Shown piece by piece: positions 33,460 to 44,389 of a DNA stretch of 64,000 nucleotides; position 1 is the stretch's first letter, and every line of letters starts with the position of its first letter. The notes under the pieces are model-generated. The model ran no database searches. It was not told where the DNA came from and worked only from the letters and a program-made list of their open reading frames with translations. This DNA is from Tetraselmis striata (lineage: Eukaryota; Chlorophyta; Chlorodendrophyceae; Chlorodendrales; Chlorodendraceae), in contig VCJN01002714.1 of the NCBI GenBank assembly GCA_006384855.1, positions 1 through 64,000 of the forward strand, written 5' to 3'. A program made the position numbers and the translations under genes.

Positions 33460-35390
33460 GCCACTCACTGCCGTCAGGAGGGGGCGAGATGTGACAATTG
33501 TCGACGCCTTGAAGTTGGTCGTCGGACGAGATTCGGCGACTTTAAGGGCGCATCTCTCGGAGCACCTCGGCAAGCAACGTGGGTTCGTGTATGCGAGACA
33601 GCGAGAACCATGGCGGCGGCGAAAGAGATGCGGCACTGGAACCCGGAGGCCCACATTGAAGACGACGGGTACGTCCTCCTGGACGTCAAAGCAGCGGTGG
33701 CTGAAGCCACCGCTGGCACGACTGGCGAGCAAGAGATGCGGAGGGTGGAGAGAATTTAAAGGTAGAGGGTGGGATTACCCGCATCTCCGCAGTGGGGGCA
33801 TATGAGCGCTCGCATCTCTCGCGTGCAAACCCGTGTACTGTCGCTCCTAGCTCTTGTAACGCTGCCCTAGGCAAGGAGCCCTTTGTCGTTGTCACGTCGC
33901 CTTGGTTCACTCACCTGAATTTGCTCCTACCGCTGCTGCCGGCCTACAAGGCGGAAATCTGTTGCGTGCAGATTCCGAGCACCTACTTGACGCAAGGGCC
34001 CCGCCCGCAAATGAACTACCTATCCACAGTCTGTTGAAAGCGGGTCGTGTACTTCTCATCGCGTCAAAGCACCCAAGAAACCCCGACACCAACAGACGCG
34101 CCTTGTGGTTGGTCGTCGGACGAGGTTCGGCGACTTTAAGGGCGCATCTCTCGGAGCACCTCGGCAAGCAACGTGGGTTCGTGTATGCGAGACGGCGAGA
34201 ACCATGACGGCGGCGAAAGAGATGCGGCACTGGAACCCGAAGGCCCACATTGAAGACGACGGGTACGTCCTCGCGGACGTCAAAGCAGCGGTGGCTGAAG
34301 CCACCGCTGGCACGACTGGCGAGCAAGAGATGCGGAGGGTGGAGAGAATTTAAAGGTAGAGGGTGGGATTACCCGCCGCATCTCCGCAGTGGGGGCACAT
34401 GAGCGCTCGCATCTCTCGCGTGCAAACCCGTGTACTGTCGCTCCTAGCTCTTGTAACGCTGACCTGTGCAAGGATCCCTTTGTCGTTGTCATGTCGCCTT
34501 GGTTCACTCACCTGAATTTGCTCCTACCGCTGCTGCCGGCCTACAAGGCGGAAATCTGTTGCGTGCAGATTCCGAGCACCTACTTGACGCAAGGGCCCCG
34601 CCCGCAAATGAACTACCTATCCACAGTCTGTTGAAAGCGGGTCGTGTACTTCTCATCGCGTCAAAGCACCCAAGAAACCCCGACACCAACAGACGCGCCT
34701 TGTGGTTGGTCGTCGGAAGAGATTCGGCGACTTTAAGGGCGCATCTCTCGGAGCACCTCGGCAAGCAACGTGGGTTCGTGTATGCGAGACGGCGAGAACC
34801 ATGACGGCGGCGAAAGAGACGCGGCACTGGAACCCGGAGGCCCACATTGGGGACGACAGGTACGTCCTCGCGGACGTCAAAGCAGCGGTGGCTGAGGCCA
34901 CCGCTGGCACGACTGGCGAGCAAGAGATGCGGAGGGTGGAAAGATCGAATTGACCGCCGTAAAGGGTGGGATTACCCGCATCTCCGCAGTGGGGGCAGGT
35001 GAACGCCCGCATCTCTCGTGTACAAACCCGTGTACTGTCGCCCCTAGCTCTTGTAACGCTGCCCTAGGCAAGGAGCCCTTTGTCGTTGCAATGTCGCCTT
35101 GGTTCACTCACCTGAATTTGCTCCTATAGCTGCAGGCGGCCTCCAAGGCGGTAATCTATCGCGTGCAGATTCCGAGCACCTACATGACGCAAAGGCCCCT
35201 GCCGCGTATGGACTACCTCGACAGCCTGTTGACAGCGGGTCGTGTGCTTCTCATCGCGCCAAAGCACCCAAGAAACCCCGACACCAACGGACGCGCCTTG
35301 TGGTTGGTCGTCGGAAGAGATTCGGCGACTTTAAGGGCGCATCTCTCGGAGCACCTCGGCAAGCAACGTGGGTTCGTGTCTGGTCCGTGA
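33460..35390. repeat. 594-base tandem repeat, 4 units (copy B)
   Basis: The same repeat as at 480-1808, with GGTCGTCGGA at about 33517, 34110, 34707 and 35308. One more unit is present than in copy A. Confidence 0.85.
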
Positions 35391-35548
35391 CAAGGGATTC
35401 ATGCAGCTTGAAATTCGCTGCCATAGCTCCCTGGACAATACCTCATTAATCATAATCAACTATCACAACAAATGATTCTCAACCGCAGATAAGAGTTTAA
35501 TCGACTCCTGTCCGTCGATTTCACAAACCGCACTTCCTTTGCTAGCGC

Positions 35549-36650
35549 GGCCGGGGCAGCGGGGCGCCATCGCGCCGCGGCCGGGGCAGCGGGGCGCCAT
35601 CGCGCCGCGGCCGGGGCAGCGGGGCGCCATCGCGCCGCGGCCGGGGCAGCGGGGCGCCATCGCGCCGCGGCCGGGGCAGCGGGGCGCCATCGCGCCGCGG
35701 CCGGGGCAGCGGGGCGCCATCGCGCCGCGGCCGGCGCAGCGGGGCGCCATCGCGCCGCGGCCGGCGCAGCGGGGCGCCATCGCGCCGCGGCCGGCGCAGC
35801 GGGGCGCCATCGCGCCGCGGCCGGCGCAGCGGGGCGCCATCGCGCCGCGGCCGGCGCAGCGGGGCGCCATCGCGCCGCGGCCGGCGCAGCGGGGCGCCAT
35901 CGCGCCGCGGCCGGCGCAGCGGGGCGCCATCGCGCCGCGGCCGGCGCAGCGGGGCGCCATCGCGCCGCGGCCGGCGCAGCGGGGCGCCATCGCGCCGCGG
36001 CCGGCGCAGCGGGGCGCCATCGCGCCGCGGCCGGCGCAGCGGGGCGCCATCGCGCCGCGGCCGGCGCAGCGGGGCGCCATCGCGCCGCGGCCGGCGCAGC
36101 GGGGCGCCATCGCGCCGCGGCCGGGGCAGCGGGGCGCCAACGCGCCGCGGCCGGGGCAGCGGGGCGCCAACGCGCCGCGGCCGGGGCAGCGGGGCGCCAA
36201 CGCGCCGCGGCCGGGGCAGCGGGGCGCCAACGCGCCGCGGCCGGCGCAGCGGGGCGCCAACGCGCCGCGGCCGGCGCAGCGGGGCGCCAACGCGCCGCGG
36301 CCGGCGCAGCGGGGCGCCAACGCGCCGCGGCCGGCGCAGCGGGGCGCCAACGCGCCGCGGCCGGCGCAGCGGGGCGCCATCGCGCCGCGGCCGGCGCAGC
36401 GGGGCGCCACCGCGCCGCGGCCGGCGCAGCGGGGCGCCATCGCGCCGCGGCCGGCGCAGCGGGGCGCCAACGCGCCGCGGCCGGCGCAGCGGGGCGCCAA
36501 CGCGCCGCGGCCGGCGCAGCGGGGCGCCAACGCGCCGCGGCCGGCGCAGCGGGGCGCCAACGCGCCGCGGCCGGCGCAGCGGGGCGCCAACGCGCCGCGG
36601 CCGGCGCAGCGGGGCGCCAACGCGCCGCGGCCGGCGCAGCGGGGCGCCAA
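35549..36650. repeat. 30-base minisatellite, about 37 units
   Basis: Units of GCCGCGGCCGGGGCAGCGGG + GCGCCATCGC vary at two diagnostic sites (GGGG/GGCG and CAT/CAA). Variants occur in blocks: about 6 GGGG-CAT, 13 GGCG-CAT, 4 GGGG-CAA, then GGCG units mainly CAA. Frames of 384-420 codons are open in four registers only because 30 is divisible by three; they are not genes. Confidence 0.95.
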
Positions 36651-36654
36651 CGGC

Positions 36655-37400
36655 GACCGGCGCATGTTGGTGATTCATGCAGCCCCGCATACTCAATGGT
36701 TTGCAGCCATCTAGGCAATCAAAGCATGCTTAAAGGCAGCATCTGCGGTGCAGCGCTGCAGCAATCTGCGGTGTGCCGCCAGCAAATATAACGTATTAGC
36801 CCTACTGCCTTGCAGTCCGTATAGTATCGTCAAGTAGGTGCGTGTTCATATCCCTTCTATGCCATGCAGCCCCGCATAGTAATAAATGGTTTGCAGCCAT
36901 CCAGGCAATTGAAGCATGCCTTAAGGCTGCATCTGCGGTGCAGCGCTGCAGCAATCTGCGGCGTGCCGCCAGCAAGTATAACGTATTAGCCCTACTGCCT
37001 TGCAGTCCATATAGTATCGTCAAGCCGGTGCGTGTTCACATCCCTTTCATGCCATGCAGCCCCGCATACGAAATGGTTTGCAGCCATGTAGGCAAATGGC
37101 TGCAGCAATCTGCGGCGTGCTGCCAGCAAATATCAGGCATTAGCCCTACTGCCTTGCAATCTGCATAGTATCGTCAAGCAGGTGCGTGTTCACATCCCTT
37201 CTATGCCATGCAGCCCCGCATACGAAATGGTTTGCAGCCATCTAGGCAATAGAAGCATGTCTAAAGGCAGCATCTGCGGTGCAGCGCTGCAGCAATCTGC
37301 GGCGTGCCGCGAGCAAATATCAGGCATTAGTGGTACTGCCTTGCAGTCTGTATAGTATTGTAAAGCATATGGGCAATTAAATCCCCTTTTTGTCATAAAA
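36655..37400. repeat. 187-base tandem repeat, about 4 units (copy B)
   Basis: The same family as 2041-3330, with GGTTTGCAGCCAT near 36698, 36887, 37075 and 37226; three units fewer than copy A. Confidence 0.85.
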
Positions 37401-37780
37401 ATCCTCATACTGGAAGGTTGCCGAGCCGGCTCTTTACCACCCACCGTCTTGGTCGACGACCGCTACTACCAGGTCGTAGCGGCGCCGCGTCAGGCTGGCG
37501 GGTCCTCTAAGCCCGCATCTCAACCACCGCCACCGGGGTCCGGCGGAGATGGCTCCCAAAACGGCGCTGCAGCAGGTCTTTTGATAGAGCTTCGAGCAGC
37601 TCCGCCCCTCCCCCGAGCAGGCTTGGTCCCTCGGAGACTGCCAAGCCGCCGAGTGAGCCTCAGCCGTCGAGTGCGACGAAGCGCCCGCACGGTGCGTTGA
37701 GCACGGGAGGCAAGACCAGCTTGTCGCCCATTAAGCTGCGCAAAAAGCATTCCAAGAAGCGCGGGCCGAGTCCTCCTTCA

Positions 37781-38530
37781 AGATGGCGATAGAGTTGGAG
37801 GACGACGACCCCTTCCAGGCGCCTAAGCCGAAACGCGAAGCCACGTCAAGCCGTCAGGCGCCTTCGGGTGCCGCTGGTGGGAGTCGCAGGGCCACATCTT
37901 CCCGTGGCGGTGCCGCATCTCCGCCTCCCCGACCCGCATTTCCACCTATGGAGGCAAGAGCAGCAGCTTGTAGCCCAATAAGCTGCGCAAGAAGCATTCC
38001 AAGAAGCGTGGGCCGACTCCTCCTTTAAGATGGCGAAAGAGTTGGAGGACGACGACCCCTTCCAGGCGCCTAAGCCGAAACGCGAAGCCACGTCAAGCCG
38101 TCAGGCGCCTTCGGGTGCCGCTGGTGGGAGTCGCAGGGGCACATCTTCCCGTGTCGTACCGCATCTCCGCCTCCCCGACCCGCATCTCCGCCTATGGAGG
38201 CAAGAGCAGCAGCTTGTCGCCCATTAAGCTGCGCAAGAAGCATTCCAAGACGCGTGGGCCGACTCCTCCTTTAAGATGGCGAAAGAGTTGGAGGACGACG
38301 ACCCCTTCCAGGCGCCTAAGCCGAAACGCGAAGCCCCGTCAAGCCGTCAGGCGCCTTCGGGTGCCGCTGGTGGGAGTCGCAGGGCCACATCTTCACGTGG
38401 CGGTGCCGCATCTCTGCCTCCCCGACCCGCATCTCCGCCTCAGGAGCCCTCATCTCGGGACGCGAAGCCCGCACCGCCGCATGCGCCGACATCTCGCCCC
38501 AACGCCGCGTCGCTGTCAGCAGGGTTCAGA
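37781..38530. repeat. 247-base tandem repeat, 3 units (copy B)
   Basis: Units start at about 37783, 38030 and 38276, against five in copy A. Sequence variants (MAKELEDDD in place of MAIELEDDD) mark units 2 and 3. Confidence 0.85.
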
Positions 38531-38825
38531 GGTAGCATCTCGTTGCGACGATCACAATCTCTGAGGTCGGCGATAGACTCGTAGGCCCGGGGCGTCTTCT
38601 CTGCGCGAGTGAGGCTCGATTTCCAGGCTTGAAACGCTTGAAACGCAGTCGCCATGCCCTCGCGTCCGCAATCTTCCAAGGTGAGGCGGATAGTACTTTA
38701 CGCGACTGAGGGCGCGAAGAGGACACGCCGATGTGCCATTTTTAGTACTCTCGTATAGTATTGCATTGCACCTGAAATGTGACCGAATAATGGGTACATA
38801 TCCCAGCCTAAGCGATCACGTGGGG

Positions 38826-38882
38826 GGCACATTTTTGAGTCCAGGAATTGGACCGTTTTGACTCAAAAATGTGCCCTGTACC
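38826..38882. repeat. Right-end TIR/hairpin of element copy B
   Basis: The same inverted repeat as 5247-5298 (GGGCACATTTTTGAGTC and its inverse), followed by TGTACC and the flanking direct repeat. Confidence 0.85.
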
Positions 38883-38989
38883 CGCGCCCGCCGCCCCGTC
38901 AGGCAACCACCCTTGAACTACTTGCGCCGGCGGATAATCGCCCCTCCGCAGGGTCGCTACTTATCTCGTTTTTTCACGGATAAGATATA

Positions 38990-39320
38990 TACGACCCTAT
39001 GCATATGCGTAGAAAGCAGTGGACGCGGATAAGATACGACCATGTGCACATGTGTATCGATCAATACGGCGCATGTTTACATGTGTCGTCATCAGCCGAA
39101 AATATGCCCCATGTGGACATGTGATAACACAAATACACATGTGTCAACTCCGGAGTTGACACAGGTGTATATGTGTCATCGTTTAACAAATGTGCACATG
39201 TGTCAAAAAACACAATGACACATGACACATGTGCACATGTGTTACCAGATGACACATGTGCACATGTGGCGCCACATGTGCACATGTGTCACGTTTTCAT
39301 ATGGGTCTTAACATATTAAG
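38990..39320 (-). repeat. Palindromic ACATGTGCACATGT array, orientation -
   Basis: About nine copies of ACATGTGCACATGT or variants occur, with an internal CAACTCCGGAGTTG palindrome. The end GACACATGTGCACATGTGGC to CGTTTTCATATGGGTCTTAA is the inverse of the start of the array at 27930, so the two arrays are copies in opposite orientation. Confidence 0.85.
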
Positions 39321-39522
39321 TCGGATGCTTTCCGGAACGCCCGAGCCCGTGCCGCAGCGCGCGGCCTTAGCCTCTATGGCCGCAATATCCAACTACCGCA
39401 TCATCGGTGCAGTGGCCACAACAGGGGAGTTTTTACCCACCCCAATTATGAGGCACCGCAAGCACTGGTTGAGTACGGTTTGTAATTTGTCCGCGCCGCT
39501 GGTTCTATCCATGCCCCATACT

Positions 39523-41690
39523 TCACATCAGTAAGTTTAAGACCGGCAGTACCCCAGCTTTAAGGACAGACACACGCACATTACTAGGAATTATGTCCCG
39601 TCCACCGACTAATACCGAATCGAGCGCCTCAATGGCGCGCTTACCCTTCTTAACCCGGCCGTCTACTATGTCTTGCATACCTAAATCCGACTTAATGACC
39701 GTACCCAAAAATCTATATTCATTTACAACCGGTACCCGTCCCCCCTCAAGCTGCCATCGGGCAGCTTGTTCGCGTAACGCGGTCTCGTCGGAATATCGGC
39801 CTAAGGAATGCCATCACCCCGCACTTAAGTACCCCAAACTCCATAAAATGGTCCTCCGCCCACTGCGAGAAGTGGGCGAACATGGCATGCAAGTTATCTA
39901 ACGAGCCTGTGAAACCAACATCGTCGTCCGCGTATAACTGACATGGCACTATAGTAGTTGCCTTGCTGCTAATGTGTTGGTGCACCCTGGTACATCACAC
40001 CTATATGTTCTACCCCATCGAATATATGCTTAATAAATATGTCGAATAGGATGGGGGAAGCGGGGCATCCCTGTCGGAGGCCACGCTCTATGGGTATGGG
40101 GTATGATAGTGTTCCCGGGGCCACCCCTGTCTTGACCCGTACCATACTACCCTTGTATAAAGTTTTAATGAAGGTAAGCATATGACCCGTGACTCCTATG
40201 GCTTGTAGTTTAGGAATAAAAGCTCATGAGGTACGGTGTCATATGCCTTCCTAAAGTCAATAAAACCCGCGTTAGTGGGTAGACATGCCGCTTGGCGACG
40301 AGCCGCGATAGCAAACAATCTTGCGACTTGCATGGGGCCCTCCTCATTCCGCATAAAACCCGCTTGCCAACGGCGGATTATCCCTTTAACTGGGTAGACG
40401 TCTTGCAAGCGTTGGGCAATGACGGTCATAAGGAGTTTCAAAGCAGCACCCATAATCCAAATACCCCTATAATTGTCCATAACGGTCGCGTCACCTTTCT
40501 TGTGCACCGATACTATGGCCGCGCTACGCCACTGCTGGGGGATCTAGTTCTTAGTCCATATCCCGTTAGTTAAGGCCAGCAATGCCTTGCCAAAATGGCT
40601 ATTTGGGGCGTGTATCGCCAATTTTAAAGCCTTCGTAGTACAGTGACTATACCGATATAATGAATACCGATACAGTGAACATACCGATATAGTGAACGGG
40701 GGGGGGGGGGGGGGGGGACGGATTCTTAACACCGGGAAAAATCCCTATGTATACCCCTATAATAAACTTACCAATATAATAAACTTACCGCTATAGTGAA
40801 CGGGGGGGGGGGGGGACACAATGCCCCAAACTATACCGATATAGTAAACTTCTCTACATAACGGCAGTGTTGCCGACGCCGAACCCGGCCGTTGGCGTGT
40901 TCCGATAGCCGGTACCGTTCCAGTACGGGCGCAGAGGCCTCTACAGCCACTCGGCGGCGGCGGCGGCGGCGGCACACTGCGGCACATTGCGCCCACCGCC
41001 ACTCAACTGCCCCACCGCGTCTGTCGCCATCGCGCCATGGCGACGCCCACCGAGCAGCGCTGTTCCTATCTAGACAACTGCAGGATAAGGCCTGGAGGGC
41101 CTCAACCCAGCCTAGAGCGCTTGCATGGGCACAGACTGCTACAGTGAACGGGGTCACCGTTACAATAAACAATAGTACCGATTTAGTAAACCGTTTACTA
41201 TAGCGGTCGGGTGGGCCTGCTTATAATGAACACCGATATAGTGAACCCTAACATACCGATATAGTGAAGGGGGGGGGGGGGGGACGCAATGTTTATTACA
41301 TCGGTATAGTCACTGTAATCCCATTGCCCCTAGGCCTTACTATTTTTTTAGCGCCTAAGAGCCTTGACTAGTTCCTCCCACAACATTTGCCCATTAGTCC
41401 CGTTTAGTGCGGGGGCAATGGGTGGCGATGTACCGTGGCGGTGTTCCCACGCCGCAGCTCGCCCAACCGCAGCCAACGGTATAGCGCAAGCGTTGTGCTA
41501 GGGGGTGGGCGTCACGCAGCAGCTCCCGACAGTGCCGCGCCCAGCACGCATTGATTTCGTCCGGCTCGGTACGAAGTACCCCCGTTTGAAGTTGAGTCTG
41601 ATTTTGCCAAAAAGGTCGCGCAGGCTGTTCTACACCGTCAAGAGCCGAAATTGGCAGGAAGGTAAAGTGAAAATCGTGAAGGGACGATGC
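39523..41690 (-). pseudogene. LINE-type reverse transcriptase, decayed, interrupted by a MITE
   Basis: From 41690 downward: a pre-RT segment (RTEPDEINACWARHCRELL), then NGQMLWEELVKALRR with KNSKA, the MITE at 40641-41315, then IPQQWRSAAIVSVHKKGDAT, DNYRGIWIMGAALKLL, RWQAGFMRNEE and RT motif A FIDFRKAYDTVPHELL. After a frame change come motif B GLRQGCPASPILFDIFI and, after another, motif C LYADDDVGF and WAEDHFMEFGVLKCGVMAF. In-frame TAG lies at 40544, and TAA and TAG lie just before the MITE. Both ends are missing. The motif set is that of a non-LTR RT with a KKGD/NYRGI block; the clade cannot be fixed. Confidence 0.8.
40641..41315. mobile_element. TA-flanked MITE with TIRs and G-tracts (copy 2), nested in the LINE
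   Basis: The left end CAGTGACTATACCGATATAA matches the inverse of the right end (CAGTGACTATACCGATGTAA), flanked by TA at 40639-40640 and 41316-41317. Subterminal motifs CCGATATAGTGAAC repeat and are followed by G-tracts (about 40699-40717, 40801-40815, 41271-41283). It shares the CAGTGAC terminus, TA target and G-tract habit with the element at 10971-12003 but has CCGATATAG in place of CCTCTATAG. No transposase is present. Confidence 0.85.
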
Positions 41691-42600
41691 CACCCGCCAA
41701 GTCGGCTTCCCAATTATTGGCAGCCTCCATCAGTCTGCGCACATTGGTCGGCGTGTCATGGGGATGATTCAAGTGCATGTAGCGGGACAGCAGTGCCGTA
41801 GCCGCGAGCGCCATTGCCGTAAACAGCTTGAGCCGGTCGACGAAGGCTTCCCCGCAGCTTTGGGTTCCCTTGGAGCGCCGCGGTGTGACAGAAGATGGGC
41901 TGGCGGCACTGCGGTCGCTCCCTGCCCTCGCCCACCTGAATCTCAGCGATTCTGACAATCATCCGATCGTTTCCTGTCTGCTGATGAGATCAATGGGCCG
42001 TTCGACGACACTGATGGCACGTCTTGGGCATCGTGGTGGTTTGACTATTGACGTTGGGCTGGCGGCCGTGAAGGTGCGAATTCTCGAGATGACTAGCCAA
42101 TACGTCATACATATCCGTGAGAGGCACAAGCTTTGCAAGGCGATGACGGCATCGGCTTGCGTTCACCGCTCCAAGCAATGGTGCTGATGCCTGTTGAGAT
42201 CAACGGTCCGTTGCAGCAACGCTATGCGCAATGGCAATCGCCCCATCTTCTCACGGCAGGATACAACTGACGCCATCAAGCAATGCCTTCGACCAGATAT
42301 GATTTGGTGTTTTTTTTCCGGGACAGGACTGGCAACAGTGAAACCCTTGCAGCATCGCTTCGGCGGCCGCTTTGACAGCGATCCAGTTACGGAAAGCCCT
42401 GGGTAGGCGACGCTCCATTATAGTCGTTAAGCATATTGCCGAAGCATTCCGCAAGACTTATTGGAGGCCAGTGACAGCATTTCCAACACTGTTGGATCAC
42501 CGTCTAAAACACTGCCATCCAAATACCCGGCAACGACCACGAAAGGTCCGCCCTACCTGTCGTTTGGGCGTCAGGCGAAGACTTAGCTTGCGGCAGCAGT
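41682..42600. repeat. Direct duplication unit 1 with LRR remnant
   Basis: About 900 bases recur at 42961-43865. On the + strand at about 41860-41960 a leucine-rich repeat GVTEDGLAALRSLPALAHLN + LSDS is seen; on the - strand a coding-like stretch HPHDTPTNVRRLMEAANNW overlaps. The end of the unit contains a CAGGACTGGCA repeat (from about 42318). The LRR resembles ribonuclease-inhibitor/AMN1-type repeats, but only one or two repeats remain. Confidence 0.6.
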
Positions 42601-42960
42601 TTGACGCAACGGCCGCGCCCGCTTGAGTCATCCGTGCCAGCTTCCCGTGAGCTGTGGACCTCCTCGGCCGCCGCTAACTGCCCGCACTCACTTGTCTTAC
42701 TAATTATGCCTCATCTGTCCGCAGTCTACTCCTCCAAGGGGGGTGGAGCATCTCATAAATTGGTTTCACAGCAAAAATTTCCTGAATCGACCAGTATAGA
42801 ACAAGATCCTGGCTGCCGGTATCTATCTGCCCATTGCATGATGGGAGTCATTACGGCGGCCGCTGGCCTGGTGACCTCGTCCATGCCCCACGGAATGTTT
42901 GGGCATGGCAGGAAGCCTGCCCTGAGTGCTGCAGCTGCACTTGCTGGATGCGGGTAATCG

Positions 42961-43870
42961 GGGACGATGCCACCCGCCAAGTCGGCTCCCCAATTCTTGG
43001 CAGCCTCCATCAGTCTGCGCACATTGGTCGGCGTGTCATGGGGATGATTCAAGTGCATGTAGCGGGACAGCAGTGCCGTAGCCGCGAGCGCCATTGCCGT
43101 GAACAGCGTCGACGAAGGCTTCCCCGCAGCTTTGGGTTCCCTTGGAGCGCCGCGGTGTGACAGAAGATGGGCTGGCGGCACTGCGGTCGCTCCCTGCCCT
43201 CGCCCACCTGAATCTCAGCGATTCTGATAGTAATCCGATCACTTCCCTGTCTGCTGATGAGATCAATGGGCCGTTCGACGATAATGACGGCACGTCTTCG
43301 GCATGGTTGTGGTTTGACTATTGACGTTGGGCTGGCGGCCGTGAAGGTGCGAATTCTCGAAATGAAGAGCCAATAAGTCGTACATAGCCGTGAGAGGCAC
43401 AAGCTTTGCAAGGCAATGACGGCATTGGCTTGCGTTCACCGCTCCAAGCAATGGTGCTGATGCCTGTTGAGATCAACGGTCCGCTGCAGCAACGCTATGC
43501 GCAATGGCAATCGCCCCATCTTCTCACGGCAGGATACAACTGACGCCATCAAGCAATGCCTCCGACCAGATATGATTTGGTGTTTTTTTTTTTCCACAGG
43601 ACTGGCAACAGTGAAACCCTTGCAGCATCGCTTCGGCGGCCGCTTTGACAGCGATCCAGTTACGGAAAGCCCTGGGTGGGCGACGCTCCATTATAGTCAT
43701 CAAGCAAATTGCCGAAGCATTCCGCAAGACTTATTGGAGGCCAGCGACAGCATTTCCGACAATGTTGGATCACCGTCTAAACACTGCCATCCAAATACCC
43801 GGCACTGACCATGAAAGGTCTGCCCTACCCGTTTGGGCGTCGGCCCATTCGAATAATGCGCGTTGGGGCA
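42961..43870. repeat. Direct duplication unit 2 with LRR remnant
   Basis: The second copy of 41682-42600, offset by about 1.28 kb. The same LRR is seen at 43142-43250. On the minus strand the frame 42753-43181 (142 codons) runs out of the duplicate into the unique spacer. Small indels separate the copies, e.g. the absence of the stretch encoding RLKLFT. Confidence 0.6.
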
Positions 43871-44184
43871 AGTAAATGCGTGCTAGGGTGCTACCATCCA
43901 ATAGCACACCTTCAGACATCTTGCATGATTCGAGGTATCAGCAGTACGTAAACCATTGGAAAGGACACCGGCCAGCGAAACTGAGTGAAGATTGGATGAG
44001 AACGTGCTGACTTGCTGCTCTCCTTCGCCCAAGCCGAGTTGCTCTTTGGGCCCGCCGTGGGCTGCACTTGGTGACTCAATGTCCGCCGACTGCCGGCCGA
44101 TGCCTACTTGACGCCCACCCCCTGCCCCTCCCAGCCAAGTACGGCAGTCCTCTTTTTCTCCCCCCCCCCTTGCCCCCCACCCCG

Positions 44185-44290
44185 GGACAGGACTGGCAAC
44201 AGTGAAACCTTTGCAGCGTCTCTACGACGGCCGTTTCGGCATCGATTCAGCCACACGGCAGACAGCAGTCCTGTTTTACCGGTGTGTGTA

Positions 44291-44343
<53 letters not shown>

Positions 44344-44370
44344 CGGGGCCGGGGGGGGGGGGGGGGTGAG
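44185..44370. repeat. CAGGACTGGCA repeat fragment, (GT)n microsatellite and G-tract
   Basis: A short copy of the CAGGACTGGCA family (44187-44262) is followed by about 25 GT units (44285-44339) and then a run of about 17 G at 44351-44367. Confidence 0.85.
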
Positions 44371-44389
44371 TGTTGCTTAGGAGCGGTTA

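Larger units (their letters stand above)
32239..38882 (+). mobile_element. 6.6 kb TIR element copy B, complete, with 11-base TSD
   Basis: The left end (from GAAAAAGGGCGATTATTGAG) and the inverse of the right end (GGTACAGGGCACATTTTTGA) are alignable over about 55 bases, sharing TTGAGTCAAAA and CTGGACTCAAAA. The element is flanked by the direct repeat CGCGCCCGCCG at 32228-32238 and 38883-38893. Internally it holds, in order, a short frame (32746-33039), a 594-base array (4 units), a 30-base minisatellite (about 37 units), a 187-base array (4 units) and a 247-base array (3 units). No transposase is recognised, so it is non-autonomous or of unknown type. Copy A at 1-5304 shares the right part. 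The flanking repeat is GC-rich, which weakens the target-duplication argument somewhat. Confidence 0.7.

Noticed and set aside
35456..36718. Open frames of 384-420 codons on both strands across the 30-base array
   Set aside because: The period is divisible by three, so any register without a stop in one unit is open throughout; four registers are open at once and the translation is a 10-residue repeat. This is a minisatellite, not a gene.
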